NCBI GenBank assembly: GCA_934667095.1
Contig: CAKULE010000012.1
Location: forward strand, 15,454 to 79,453
DNA length: 64,000 nt
Origin: an uncultured Oscillospiraceae bacterium
GTDB lineage: Bacteria > Bacillota > Clostridia > Oscillospirales > Oscillospiraceae
Reading direction: 5' to 3'
The notes under the pieces were generated by a model. That model did no database searches. It was not told the origin of the DNA and saw only the letters and a program-made list of their open reading frames with translations. Below are positions 26,033 to 34,287 of this stretch, piece by piece. The stretch's first letter is position 1. The number at the start of each line of letters is the position of its first letter. The translations under genes and the position numbers were made by a program.

Positions 26033-27289
26033 ATGGCGGACCAGAATCGTTCCGGTCAGGGCTGGCAATACTCCAACGGCGGGCCCGGCGGACCGGGCCG
26101 GAAGCCTCCGCAGGGCTTTAACTGGAGCGACTGGATCGGCATCGCCATCCTGTTCCTCATCCCCACGTGGATCACAAAGGTCATCGCAGTGATCCTCGGC
26201 GTAAAGCGGATCGCAGGCATGTCCCGCAGCCAGCGGAACCAGTACCGGCAGGAGTTCCGTCAGGACATGCATCAGGCGGCCAGCACCGTCCGCACCGACG
26301 CGCGGAAGGTGGCCGACGACGTCCGCAGCGAGTTCCGCTCCTCCGGCGCCGCCAAGACCGCACCCAAGGCGGAGCGCTCCGCCGCCAAGATCAAGCAGAG
26401 CGCCGCCGGCCTCACCGGGAAGAAGGCCGGGCTGGCCCGCACCATCTGGGGCGCCATCCTCTCCGGTGTGTTCGCACTGGGGCTGACGGGAACGCTGTCC
26501 AACTTCATCCAGTCTTTGGGCTATGGCTACTTCTTCGCCGACGAGTTCACCGCCGTGCTGGCCTGCCTGATCTTTCTGACGGGGAGCGTGGGCCTGCTGT
26601 TCAGCGGCATCGGCGCCCGGAACCAGCAGGAGCGCTTCCTGAACTATCTGGCCTACATCGGCGCCAACCGCGAGGTGGAGCTGGCCCCCATGGCCGCCGC
26701 CTTCGACGTGTCTGTGAAGAAGCTGTGCAAGGACCTGCGGAAGATGCTGGCCAAAAAGATCCTGCCCACGGGCTATCTGGATCTGGCCTCCGGTAAGCTG
26801 TTCCTCACCGAGATGGGCTATCAGGCCCCCGAGCCGGAGCCCGCCAAGACCGAAGCGCAGGCCGAAGACGAGGACGCCAGGATCCTCCGGGAGATCCGTC
26901 AGGTGAACGACGATATCCCCGACGAGGCCATGAGCGCCAAGATCGACCGCATCGAGGAGCTGACGGGCAAGATCCTTGCCTATCAGAAGGCCCACCCGGA
27001 CAAGAGCAGCCAGCTGCGCAGCTTCCTGAACTATTATCTTCCCACCACGCTGAAGATCCTCCGGGCCTATGCCCAGCTGGACGCGCAGGGCATTGAGGGC
27101 GAGAACATCTCCGCCGCCAAGGCCCGCATCGAAGGCATGATGGATCAGGTGGTGTCCGGCTTCGAGAAACAGCTCGACAAGCTGTTCCAGAACGAGGCCA
27201 TGGACGTGAACACCGATGTGCAGGTGCTGGAGAACATGCTGAAGAAGGACGGCCTGTCTGACGATCAGGGCATGACCATGACGATGTAA
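26033..27289 (+). CDS. XpaC-like (5-bromo-4-chloroindolyl phosphate hydrolysis family) membrane protein
   Basis: 418 residues. An Asn/Gly/Pro-rich N-terminus is followed by one membrane helix (about 33-58), a basic Arg/Lys/Ala linker with predicted helix (60-140), two further helices (about 140-195), and a soluble helical C-terminal part (about 200-418) ending in Met/Thr. The C-terminal helical region with DEAMSAKIDRIEELTGKIL resembles XpaC family proteins, often found beside TelA; no telA gene is seen here. The chosen ATG (26033) has AAAGGA 9 nt upstream; two start codons a few bases earlier are too close to it. The molecular role of the family is unknown. Confidence 0.75.
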   Translation: MADQNRSGQGWQYSNGGPGGPGRKPPQGFNWSDWIGIAILFLIPTWITKVIAVILGVKRIAGMSRSQRNQYRQEFRQDMHQAASTVRTDARKVADDVRSEFRSSGAAKTAPKAERSAAKIKQSAAGLTGKKAGLARTIWGAILSGVFALGLTGTLSNFIQSLGYGYFFADEFTAVLACLIFLTGSVGLLFSGIGARNQQERFLNYLAYIGANREVELAPMAAAFDVSVKKLCKDLRKMLAKKILPTGYLDLASGKLFLTEMGYQAPEPEPAKTEAQAEDEDARILREIRQVNDDIPDEAMSAKIDRIEELTGKILAYQKAHPDKSSQLRSFLNYYLPTTLKILRAYAQLDAQGIEGENISAAKARIEGMMDQVVSGFEKQLDKLFQNEAMDVNTDVQVLENMLKKDGLSDDQGMTMTM

Positions 27290-27293
27290 CACC

Positions 27294-27329
27294 AAAAAGA
27301 GCCGCGGGGCTGCCCCGCGGCTCTTTTTT
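27294..27329. terminator. Bidirectional terminator
   Basis: Stem GAGCCGCGGGG (27299-27309) with its complement at 27313-27323, flanked by an A run and a T run. It serves the xpaC-like gene and the convergent S41 gene. Confidence 0.92.
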
Positions 27330-27351
27330 GCGTTTCAGCGGGGTCCGGATT

Positions 27352-29214
27352 TTACTCGGTGACGATTCCGGTGCCGCGGAGCACACTGTACAGCTGCGCC
27401 CCGGCCTCAGCCCGGGTGATGCTGCCGCTCAGGTCCAGCCCCGTGGGGTCAGCGTACAGCATCTCCAGCTTGCTCAGCAGGGCGGCGCTGCCCGCGGACC
27501 AGTTGGAGAAGCCGCCAGCCTTCGCCGCGTCCAGTTCCTCCTGAGTCAGGCTGTCGCCGGTGGTGTCCGCACCGAAGTTGAGCCAGCGGGCCAGCCGGGC
27601 CATCACGGCGATGTACTGCTCCCGGCTCATGGGCTCCTGCGGGGCGAATTTGCCGCCGCCGATGCCGTCCACCAGGCCCAGCTCCGCCATGGCGTTCACC
27701 GCCCCGGAGTAGGAGGCAGTGGCGGGCACGTCGGAGAAATACTGCCGGTCGCTGCTGATGCCCATGGCCTGCGCGATCATGCGGCAGACGTCGGCCCGGG
27801 TGATCTGGGCCTCGGGCATAAACTGCTTGCCGCCCACGCCCCGGAGCACCCGGTAGGAGGCCAGCGTGTTCAGCTGGTCAGCCCACTGGCTGTCCGCCAC
27901 GTCGGTGAACCACCGACTGGTGTAGGTGACGTTCAGCCGCGCGGCGGCCTGCGCCACAGTGAGGTTGTCCCACAGCGCGCCGCTACGGTGCAACTGAAGG
28001 GTGGCAGAGGGCGGCAGGGCCTCAAAGAGGGCGGCGAGGGTGTCCGCCGCCGTGGTACGCAGGTCCACATAGCTTACCCGGCCGCTGCCCAGCACCACCA
28101 CCAGCAGGCTGTCGTCGGGAATGCCTTCACTGCCGCAGAGGGCCTTGGCCACTGCCTCGGCCTGCTCGTCGCTTACCAGCAGGGTGGGGAGCACGCCCAT
28201 CAGGTCGTTGGTGTTGTACCCGGCGGAGTAGAAGCGGTAGGCCGTGACCTTCACTGCGTCGCCGTCAAAGAGCTCCGGCTGGCTGATCTGGTCCAGCACC
28301 ACCTGCGCCACACCCTTGCCGTAGGTACGGGAGCCCACCAGCAGGCCGCAGCCCAGATCCCGCATGCTGGCGGCGAAGGCCTCCGCCGCGCTGGCGGTGC
28401 CGCCGTTCACCAGAACAACGGCGGTCTTATCCGTCAGGGCCTCATCAGGGTAATAATAGTAGTAGTTCTCCTTCAACCCGGTCCGCAGCCACAGGTGGAA
28501 GCCCGCCCCGGCAAAGGCGCCGATGGCCTCCACCGCCGCAGTGGTCTGGCCGCCGGAGTTGCCCCGCAGGTCCACCAGCCAGGTGTCCACCTGATCATTG
28601 TATTTGGTGATGCCGTCCTGGAAGTACTGCCCGGTCTCAGAACCGAAGCTGTCACAGTCGATGTATCCCACCCGGCCGTCCAGCAGAGTGGTCTCGGTGT
28701 TGGGGATGACTACAGTGCGGCGCTCCAGCGTGTACTCCCGCGTTGTCCCGTCCCGCAGGACGGTGACGGTGACCGAGCTGCCCTCCTCGCCCACGATGAG
28801 GGCCCGATGCCCCTCGTTGGCGGGCACGCAGGAGACGCCGTCCACCGCCACGATCACATCGCCGGCCTGAATACCGGCCTCCTGAGCGGAGCCGCCCTTC
28901 AGGGCCTCCACCACCAGAATGCCGTTGTTGGTATACTGGATGGACACGCCGATGCCCACCAGCTGGGTGGTGTGCTCTACGGAGTCCAGAAAGGCCTGAT
29001 AGTCCTCGGCGCTCATGTAATAGGTATAGGGGTCGCCCAGCGCGTCGAACAGCTCGTCCAGCGTTTTGGCCTGATAGGCCTCCTCCGGGATCTTCCGGAG
29101 ATAGCTGGTCTCCAGCAGGCCCAGCGCCTGCTCCACCGTCAGGGCGGAGGCGGCGGTGACCAGCAGGGTCAGGGCCAGCAGGATCGCGCCGAGGCGGCGC
29201 AGGATCTTTTTCAT
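27352..29214 (-). CDS. SLH-anchored S41 C-terminal-processing protease
   Basis: 620 residues. Signal peptide (about 1-24). A PDZ-like domain follows (about 85-170: GIGVSIQYTNNGILVVEAL, GDVIVAVDGV). The S41 catalytic domain has NGGTASAAEA with Ser275 and TYGKG with Lys300, the Ser-Lys dyad at normal spacing. Three SLH repeats close the protein (about 430-620: FTDVADSQWADQL, FSDVPATASYSGAV, and a weaker third). The enzyme would thus sit on the wall outside the membrane, unlike membrane-bound CtpA/CtpB. The start at 29214 was chosen for AAAGGAG 8 nt upstream and a clean signal peptide. Confidence 0.93.
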   Translation of the reverse strand: MKKILRRLGAILLALTLLVTAASALTVEQALGLLETSYLRKIPEEAYQAKTLDELFDALGDPYTYYMSAEDYQAFLDSVEHTTQLVGIGVSIQYTNNGILVVEALKGGSAQEAGIQAGDVIVAVDGVSCVPANEGHRALIVGEEGSSVTVTVLRDGTTREYTLERRTVVIPNTETTLLDGRVGYIDCDSFGSETGQYFQDGITKYNDQVDTWLVDLRGNSGGQTTAAVEAIGAFAGAGFHLWLRTGLKENYYYYYPDEALTDKTAVVLVNGGTASAAEAFAASMRDLGCGLLVGSRTYGKGVAQVVLDQISQPELFDGDAVKVTAYRFYSAGYNTNDLMGVLPTLLVSDEQAEAVAKALCGSEGIPDDSLLVVVLGSGRVSYVDLRTTAADTLAALFEALPPSATLQLHRSGALWDNLTVAQAAARLNVTYTSRWFTDVADSQWADQLNTLASYRVLRGVGGKQFMPEAQITRADVCRMIAQAMGISSDRQYFSDVPATASYSGAVNAMAELGLVDGIGGGKFAPQEPMSREQYIAVMARLARWLNFGADTTGDSLTQEELDAAKAGGFSNWSAGSAALLSKLEMLYADPTGLDLSGSITRAEAGAQLYSVLRGTGIVTE

Positions 29215-29236
29215 AATGATCGCTCCTTTGCTTTCA

Positions 29237-29265
29237 TTGACAACGGACAAAAAACCGGGTACACT
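29237..29265 (+). promoter_or_regulatory. Promoter of the alpha/beta hydrolase gene
   Basis: TTGACA (29237-29242), 17 bp, TACACT (29260-29265). It lies inside the transcribed leader of the divergent S41 gene, so the two transcription units overlap at their 5' ends. Confidence 0.8.
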
Positions 29266-29275
29266 GATTTTATCC

Positions 29276-29284
29276 ATTATATCA
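29276..29284 (-). promoter_or_regulatory. Extended -10 promoter of the S41 gene
   Basis: Minus strand TGA-TATAAT (29284-29276). There is no good -35; the extended TG may compensate. Confidence 0.45.
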
Positions 29285-29309
29285 CGATTTTTTCTTGGAG
29301 GGAACTGTT

Positions 29310-30260
29310 ATGGCGAAATTCAGCGAATTCACCTTCCCGTCCAGCGACGGTATCCACCAGATCTGCGCCAGCCTGTGGCTGCCGGACGCGGGGGAGCCCA
29401 AGGCGGTGGTCCAGATCATCCACGGCGTGGCGGAGTATGTGGACCGCTACGACGCGCTGGCCCGCTTCCTCACGGAGCACGGCTATGCCGTCTGCGGAGA
29501 CGACCACCTGGGGCACGGCCGCACCGCCAAGGCGGACAGCAGGTTCGGCTGGTTCGCCGACCACGACGGCTGGACCCTCATCGTGGCAGACGAGCACGCC
29601 CTGCGCCAACGGATGGGGGAGCGGTTCCCCAACGTGCCCTACTTCCTGCTGGGGCACTCCATGGGCTCTTTTATGACCCGCACCTTCCTCTGCCGCTATC
29701 CCGGGGAGGTCAGCGGCGCCGTTCTCTCCGGCACAGGGCAGGAGTCCGCTTTGGCCGTGGGCGCGGGCAAGTTCCTCGCCGGACTCATCGGCAACTTCAA
29801 GGGCAGTGACTACTCCAGCGACTTCGTCAACGGGCTGGTGCTGGGGGCCTACAACAAGAAGTTCGCCCCCAACCGCACCACCGCCGACTGGATCAGCCGG
29901 GACGAGGCGGAGGTGGACAAATATATGGACGATCCTCTGTGCCAGTTTGTTCCCACCGTGGGGATGTATCACGACATGTTTACGGGCCTGCAGTATATCT
30001 CCAGCCACCGGGCCCTGTCCCAGATGGACCCGGACACACCGGTGTACCTCTACTCCGGCGATCAGGACCCCGTGGGCGGCAGCGGCACGGGGGTCAGAAA
30101 GGTATGGGGCTACTTCAAGAAGTACGGTACCCGGGACCTGACCCTGAAGCTCTATGAGGGCGGCCGCCACGAGATGCACAACGAGCTGAACCGGGAGCAG
30201 GTCTTCGCCGACCTGCTGGGCTGGCTGGATGCCCACTGCCCGGAGAGCACCCGGAGCTGA
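29310..30260 (+). CDS. Alpha/beta hydrolase, monoacylglycerol-lipase-like
   Basis: 316 residues. The serine-hydrolase fold shows HGVAEYVDRY (oxyanion region typical of the monoacylglycerol lipase/serine aminopeptidase S33 group), DDHLGHGRT, the nucleophile elbow GHSMGS (Ser117), the acid in SGDQDPVGG and the catalytic His in GGRHEMHNE. There is no signal peptide, so it is cytoplasmic. It likely hydrolyses monoglycerides or other small esters; the substrate cannot be told. The ATG at 29310 has GGAGG 8 nt upstream. Confidence 0.92.
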   Translation: MAKFSEFTFPSSDGIHQICASLWLPDAGEPKAVVQIIHGVAEYVDRYDALARFLTEHGYAVCGDDHLGHGRTAKADSRFGWFADHDGWTLIVADEHALRQRMGERFPNVPYFLLGHSMGSFMTRTFLCRYPGEVSGAVLSGTGQESALAVGAGKFLAGLIGNFKGSDYSSDFVNGLVLGAYNKKFAPNRTTADWISRDEAEVDKYMDDPLCQFVPTVGMYHDMFTGLQYISSHRALSQMDPDTPVYLYSGDQDPVGGSGTGVRKVWGYFKKYGTRDLTLKLYEGGRHEMHNELNREQVFADLLGWLDAHCPESTRS

Positions 30261-30275
30261 TCGGAACCAATGCGC

Positions 30276-30318
30276 AAACAGCCGGCGGACGTCACTGTCC
30301 GCCGGCTGTTTTCTTTTT
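30276..30318 (+). terminator. Terminator after the hydrolase gene
   Basis: Stem AAACAGCCGGCGGAC (30276-30290) with its complement at 30297-30311, followed by TTTCTTTTT. The stop codon of the convergent DMT gene lies in the loop. Confidence 0.85.
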
Positions 30319-31185
30319 CAGGAAGGAGAACTTGGTCTCCGAGCAGACCACCGCCACGAAAATGAGGGCAAAGCCCAGATACATCAGAGCACTGGGCCGC
30401 TCCTGCGCAAAGATCACGGAAAAGGCCACGCCGAAGGGGGCCTCCAGACTCAGCAGCACCGCCGCGGAGGAGGGGTCGGAGTACTTCTGGCCGATGTTCT
30501 GGAACAGCAGGGCCAGTGCAGTGGCGGCCAGCGCCAGATAGAGCAGCACCAGCCACGCCCGGGTGGGCAGGCCCCCGGTGGGGAAGCCGCCGGTAATGAG
30601 GGTCCCCGCCCAGCAGCAGACGGCGGTGGCGGCGAACTGCAGCACCGTCAGCAAAAATACGTCCCGCCCCTGAGAGAACCGGGTGGCAGCCACAATGTGG
30701 CAGGCGTAGAGGAATCCGCTGCATAGGGTCATCACATCTCCCCAGCGGAGGCTCAGCCCCCCGTCCCACGACACGAGGCCGATGCCCGCGATACACAGCA
30801 GCGCGGCCAGCAGGTTGAATTTATCTGGCCGGCGGCGGTCCACCACCCAGGAGAGAAAGGGCACGATGACGCAGTACACCGCGGTGAAAAAGGCGTTCTT
30901 GCCCGGGGTGGTGTCCATCAGGCCATAGTTCTGCACGGTGTAGGCGGCGTACAGCAGCACACCCATGACAACGCCCCGCAGCCAGTAGGAGCGGTCGAGG
31001 TGCCTCCACCGTTTCCAGAACACCAGCGCCAGCAGCACGGCGGCAACGGTGAAGCGGAAGGCCAGCAGGAACTGCAGGTCCACGGTGTCCAGGGTGTCCT
31101 TCAGAATAAAAAAGGTGGAGCCCCAGATCAGGGTAGCCAGGACGATCATGGGGCGGGCGAGCTTTTTCAGGGTGTTCTCTCTCAT
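30292..31185 (-). CDS. DMT-superfamily (EamA) transporter
   Basis: 297 residues with ten predicted membrane helices arranged as two EamA repeats (LIWGSTFFILKD near the first, SLEAPFGVAFSVIFAQERPS near the ninth). Members export or import amino acids, nucleosides or other small metabolites; the substrate is not evident. The ribosome binding site (GGAG, about 12 nt before the ATG) is loose. It is convergent with the hydrolase and divergent from the glycosylase. Confidence 0.9.
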   Translation of the reverse strand: MRENTLKKLARPMIVLATLIWGSTFFILKDTLDTVDLQFLLAFRFTVAAVLLALVFWKRWRHLDRSYWLRGVVMGVLLYAAYTVQNYGLMDTTPGKNAFFTAVYCVIVPFLSWVVDRRRPDKFNLLAALLCIAGIGLVSWDGGLSLRWGDVMTLCSGFLYACHIVAATRFSQGRDVFLLTVLQFAATAVCCWAGTLITGGFPTGGLPTRAWLVLLYLALAATALALLFQNIGQKYSDPSSAAVLLSLEAPFGVAFSVIFAQERPSALMYLGFALIFVAVVCSETKFSFLKKKTAGGQ

Positions 31186-31204
31186 CTGTGTTCAACTCCG
31201 GGGG

Positions 31205-31233
31205 TTTTCAAGGGGATGGATTTCTGGTATACT
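31205..31233 (+). promoter_or_regulatory. Promoter of the glycosylase-HAD pair
   Basis: TTTTCA (31205-31210), 17 bp, TATACT (31228-31233) with a TGG extended -10. Confidence 0.6.
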
Positions 31234-31266
31234 GGCAAAAGTCTGACTATGTAAGGAGGGACGGCC

Positions 31267-31872
31267 ATGCTGCCGCAGTCCTTTTTCGCAGGGGACACCG
31301 TAGAGGCGGCCCGGGCACTGGTGGGCAAATATCTGATCCGGCGGTACGGCGGCGTCACGCTGGCCGGCCGCATCACGGAGACCGAGGCCTACGTGGGCCG
31401 CATGGACCGGGCCTGTCACGCCTACAACTACCGCCGCACCGCCCGGACAGAGACCCTCTTTGCCCCGCCGGGGACGGCCTATGTCTACCTGATTTACGGG
31501 ATGCACTGCTGCCTCAATCTGGTGACGGAACCCGAGGGCGAGCCTGCCGCCGTGCTCCTCCGGGGGCTGGAGCCCCGGTACAATGCGGATATGATAGCAG
31601 AAAACCGTTACGCTGGCAAGTGTGAAAGTATGACGGCCTATCAGTGGAAAAATTTCCTCAACGGCCCGGGCAAGCTGTGCGCCGGGCTGAACATCGACCG
31701 GGCCCTCAACGGCCTGCCCTACGGCTCCCCTGCGCTGTTCGTATGCGAGCGGCTGTCTGACGCCGGGCTGCCCGATGTGGACGAGCCGCCCCTGGATCTC
31801 AAGGTGGGCAAACGCATCGGCATCGACTACGCCCGGGAGGCCATCGACTTCCCATGGCGATTCTATCTGTGA
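31267..31872 (+). CDS. 3-methyladenine (alkyladenine) DNA glycosylase, AAG/Mpg family
   Basis: 201 residues of the eukaryote-like AAG fold, which excises alkylated purines. Diagnostic pieces: ARALVGKYLIRR, ITETEAYVGRMDRACHAYNYRRTART (containing the catalytic Glu and the base-flipping Tyr), YLIYGMHCCLN, VLLRGLEP, and GPGKLCAGLNID near the C-terminus. Full length for the bacterial group. AAGGAGG lies 7 nt before the ATG. The HAD gene follows 8 nt after its stop. Confidence 0.95.
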   Translation: MLPQSFFAGDTVEAARALVGKYLIRRYGGVTLAGRITETEAYVGRMDRACHAYNYRRTARTETLFAPPGTAYVYLIYGMHCCLNLVTEPEGEPAAVLLRGLEPRYNADMIAENRYAGKCESMTAYQWKNFLNGPGKLCAGLNIDRALNGLPYGSPALFVCERLSDAGLPDVDEPPLDLKVGKRIGIDYAREAIDFPWRFYL

Positions 31873-31880
31873 GGTATGCT

Positions 31881-32510
31881 ATGACTTATATTTTCGATCT
31901 GGACGGCACCATCACCGACTCCAACGGCCTGTGGGAGCAGGTAGACCGGGCCTTTCTGGGCCGCCGCGGGCTGGCCCCCACCCGGGAGTATCTGGAGACC
32001 GTGGGCCGCTCCATCTTCCCCGTGGCGGCGGAGTACACCAGAAACGCCTTCTCCCTGCCTGACAGTCCGGAGGACATCATGGCCGAGTGGGTGGATCTGG
32101 CCCGGGATTACTACGCCCACCACGTGGAGCTCAAGCCCGGCGCGCTGCCCCTGCTGGAAGTGCTGCGGGCGGCGGACACGCCCATGGCCATCTTCACCGC
32201 CTGCCGGCCGGAGCTGTGCCGGCTGGTGCTGGAGCGGTATGGGCTGGCCCCCTTCTTCGGCCACATCGTCTACGCCGAGGACATCGGCCTGGAAAAGCAT
32301 GACCCCCGGTGCTTCCTGCGGCTGAGCGAGATCCTCGGCGCGAACCCGGCGGACTGCGTCCTGCTGGACGACAGCCCCTACAACTGCGCCACGGCCAAGG
32401 CCGCCGGCATGGCCACAGTGGGGGTGTACGACGAATTCTACGCCCCCCGGCAGGCTGAGCTGCGGGCCGTGGCTGACCGGTACGTGACCTCGCTGGAGGA
32501 GCTTCTATAA
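31881..32510 (+). CDS. HAD-superfamily phosphatase (phosphoglycolate-phosphatase-like)
   Basis: 209 residues. HAD motif I DLDGTITDS (nucleophile and acid Asp), a helical cap (about 18-85), motif II (FTACRPE, Thr), motif III Lys in LEKHDPRCF and motif IV LLDDS. It resembles the PGP/beta-phosphoglucomutase branch. The start at 31881 was chosen for GAGGT 5 nt upstream and because DLDGT then sits near the N-terminus. It is co-transcribed with the DNA glycosylase; the substrate is unknown. Confidence 0.88.
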   Translation: MTYIFDLDGTITDSNGLWEQVDRAFLGRRGLAPTREYLETVGRSIFPVAAEYTRNAFSLPDSPEDIMAEWVDLARDYYAHHVELKPGALPLLEVLRAADTPMAIFTACRPELCRLVLERYGLAPFFGHIVYAEDIGLEKHDPRCFLRLSEILGANPADCVLLDDSPYNCATAKAAGMATVGVYDEFYAPRQAELRAVADRYVTSLEELL

Positions 32511-32517
32511 CAGGAGG

Positions 32518-32551
32518 AGAGCGGTGCGGCTTCGGCCGCGCCGCTCTTTTT
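32518..32551 (+). terminator. Terminator after the HAD gene
   Basis: Stem GAGCGGTGCGGC with a TTCG tetraloop and a nearly complementary arm, then TTTTT. Confidence 0.85.
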
Positions 32552-32554
32552 GCC

Positions 32555-32584
32555 TTGACAGGCCGGAGGGCCGGGTGATAGGAT
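32555..32584 (+). promoter_or_regulatory. Promoter of the sigma-54 activator gene
   Basis: TTGACA (32555-32560), 18-bp spacer, TAGGAT (32579-32584). The predicted start (about 32591) lies just before a regulator-binding-like palindrome at 32595-32611. Confidence 0.65.
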
Positions 32585-32594
32585 AGCCTTGATA

Positions 32595-32611
32595 TTCCAG
32601 TATTTTGGAAC
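32595..32611. promoter_or_regulatory. Predicted activator-binding palindrome, site 1
   Basis: TTCCAGTATTTTGGAAC, of the form TTCYA-N6-TRGAA. It sits right after the regulator's own promoter, which fits autorepression. Three more copies lie upstream of the target operon. Confidence 0.65.
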
Positions 32612-32654
32612 CCCGCCGGACGCTCCGGACATATCGAAAGGCAGGCGCGACGCT

Positions 32655-34010
32655 ATGGAGCTTTTACAGGAAAATCGCGGATTTCAGGCCCTTTTCCAGC
32701 CCATGCAGGAGGGCATCCTCATCATTGACAGGGCCGCCCGCATCGTCTTTGCCAATCAGGCCTATCTGGACTTTCTCGGCATGCCGTGGGAGAACATCCG
32801 GGGCCGTCTGCTGCGGGAGGTCCGCCCGGGCGCCCGCCTGCCCGACGTGCTGACCACCGGGAAGCCCATCCTCCATGCCCCCCGGATGGAAAAACAGGAC
32901 GAGATCTATTTTGTCAATATGTACCCCATCAAGGAGGACGACGCGGTGATCGGCGGCCTCTCGGTGGTGACGTTCCTCAAGGATGCCTACGACTTCCAGC
33001 GCGAGCTGCGGTCCTACGAAAAGCGGAACAAACAGGTGCTCCGCCGGGTGAACAAAGCGAACTCCGCCCGGTACACCTTCGACTCCATCGTCGCGGTGGC
33101 GGAAAACTCTCAGGCCGCCCTCCAGCTGGCCCGGAGGGCGGCGGCCACCGAGGCTTCGGTGATGCTGGCCTCAGAGAGCGGCACCGGCAAGGAGCTGTAC
33201 GCACAGGCCATTCACAATGCCAGCGCCCGGAAAAACGAGGTGTTCGTGGCCATCAACTGCGCCAACTTCAACGCGAACACGCTGGAGTCTGAGCTGTTCG
33301 GCTATGTGGAGGGGGCCTTCACCGGGGCGAAGAAGGGCGGCAAGATCGGCCTGTTCGAGGCGGCCAGCGGCGGCACGCTGTTTCTGGACGAGGTGTCTGA
33401 AATGGACTACGCGCTTCAGGCCAAGCTCCTCCGGGCCATACAGGAGGGCCGCATCCGCCCTGTGGGCGGCGTCAACGAGATCGAGGTGGACGTGCGGCTC
33501 GTCTGCGCATCCAACGCCGACCTCACCGCCTACATCGAGCAGGGCAAATTCCGCCGGGACCTCTACTACCGTCTGTCCACCTTTCAGATCCGCATCCCGC
33601 CCCTGCGGGAGCGGCGGGAGGACATCCCCGCTCTGACGGAGGAACTGCTGGCCGGGCTGTCCAAAAAGCTCAAGCGCTCCGTCACCATCACTGGCGATGC
33701 CCTGCACTGCCTCACCGTCCACGACTGGCCGGGCAACGTGCGGGAGCTGCGCAACGTGCTGGAGTTCTCCGCCTACCTCTCCGACAACGGCACCATCGTG
33801 CAGGATTCCCTGCCGGAGCATATCGCCCGCCCCGCCGTGGAGCAGCCGGAGGTCCCTCTGTCCCAGCGGGTACGGGCCTTTGAGCAGGCGGAGATCAACA
33901 AGCTGCTGCTGAAAAACGGCACGGATCTGGAGGGCAAGAAAAAGACCGCCAAGCAGCTGGGCATCTCCCTGGCCACGCTGTACAACAAGCTGGCTCCATT
34001 GGAGTTCTAA
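32655..34010 (+). CDS. Sigma-54-dependent enhancer-binding regulator with N-terminal PAS domain
   Basis: 451 residues. A PAS sensor (about 8-115: GILIIDRAARIVFANQAYLDFLG) is followed by a linker coiled coil, then the AAA+ domain (about 140-370) with ELFGYVEGAFTGA (GAFTGA at 220-225, the sigma-54 contact loop, intact) and Walker B LFLDEVSEM. A Fis-type helix-turn-helix (KKTAKQLGISLATLYNKL) ends it. Walker A reads SESGTGKE where most relatives have GESGTGKE, a mild departure. It activates RNA polymerase-sigma-54, here almost certainly at the -24/-12 promoter at 34199-34218. The PAS ligand is unknown; its genes suggest an organic acid or related metabolite. The start at 32655 has only a weak ribosome binding site. 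Confidence 0.93.
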   Translation: MELLQENRGFQALFQPMQEGILIIDRAARIVFANQAYLDFLGMPWENIRGRLLREVRPGARLPDVLTTGKPILHAPRMEKQDEIYFVNMYPIKEDDAVIGGLSVVTFLKDAYDFQRELRSYEKRNKQVLRRVNKANSARYTFDSIVAVAENSQAALQLARRAAATEASVMLASESGTGKELYAQAIHNASARKNEVFVAINCANFNANTLESELFGYVEGAFTGAKKGGKIGLFEAASGGTLFLDEVSEMDYALQAKLLRAIQEGRIRPVGGVNEIEVDVRLVCASNADLTAYIEQGKFRRDLYYRLSTFQIRIPPLRERREDIPALTEELLAGLSKKLKRSVTITGDALHCLTVHDWPGNVRELRNVLEFSAYLSDNGTIVQDSLPEHIARPAVEQPEVPLSQRVRAFEQAEINKLLLKNGTDLEGKKKTAKQLGISLATLYNKLAPLEF

Positions 34011-34021
34011 ATTTCTGGAAC
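34005..34021. promoter_or_regulatory. Predicted activator-binding palindrome, site 2
   Basis: TTCTAAATTTCTGGAAC. It overlaps the last codon and stop of the regulator gene and lies about 190 bp upstream of the -24 element. Confidence 0.6.
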
Positions 34022-34025
34022 TGCA

Positions 34026-34042
34026 TTCTAAAAAGCTGGAAC
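34026..34042. promoter_or_regulatory. Predicted activator-binding palindrome, site 3
   Basis: TTCTAAAAAGCTGGAAC. It starts exactly 21 bp after site 2, placing both on the same face of the helix. Confidence 0.6.
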
Positions 34043-34088
34043 CCTTGTGATTTCACACAAATCAGGGCGTTTTCCCGCGGATTTCTTT

Positions 34089-34118
34089 GGGCTGATTCTA
34101 ATATTTTAGAATCAGCCC
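34089..34118. promoter_or_regulatory. Perfect 13-bp inverted repeat containing activator-binding palindrome, site 4
   Basis: Arms GGGCTGATTCTAA and its complement around a TATT loop. The core (34096-34112) is TTCTAATATTTTAGAAT, the same TTCYA-N6-TRGAA form, about 100 bp upstream of the -24 element. As RNA it could also be a weak terminator for the regulator gene. Confidence 0.6.
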
Positions 34119-34198
34119 GTTCTCTTTGCCTCGGCCGCGCGCCGGGAAAGCGCCTGAGCGCGCTGGCTTTCCGGGCGTTTCTCTGCGCGGCCCCCATT

Positions 34199-34218
34199 TT
34201 GGCACGCCGCTTGCAATA
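34199..34218 (+). promoter_or_regulatory. Sigma-54 (-24/-12) promoter of the CitMHS-AtuA operon
   Basis: TTGGCACG-N4-TTGCA with GG (34201-34202) and GC (34213-34214) ten bases apart. It matches the published sigma-54 consensus at every fixed position. The ATG of the transporter is 74 bp downstream. Confidence 0.93.
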
Positions 34219-34287
34219 TAACTTTGGCGTAGCTACAACGCGGCCGCGTTGATCGAACATCAAACTGAAAAAAGAGGAGGAACCCAA

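Noticed and set aside
34089..34118. The perfect inverted repeat as only a terminator of the sigma-54 regulator
   Set aside because: It is AT-rich in its inner stem and followed by only a broken T stretch, and its core matches the other three regulator-like sites, so an operator role is favoured, although both are possible.
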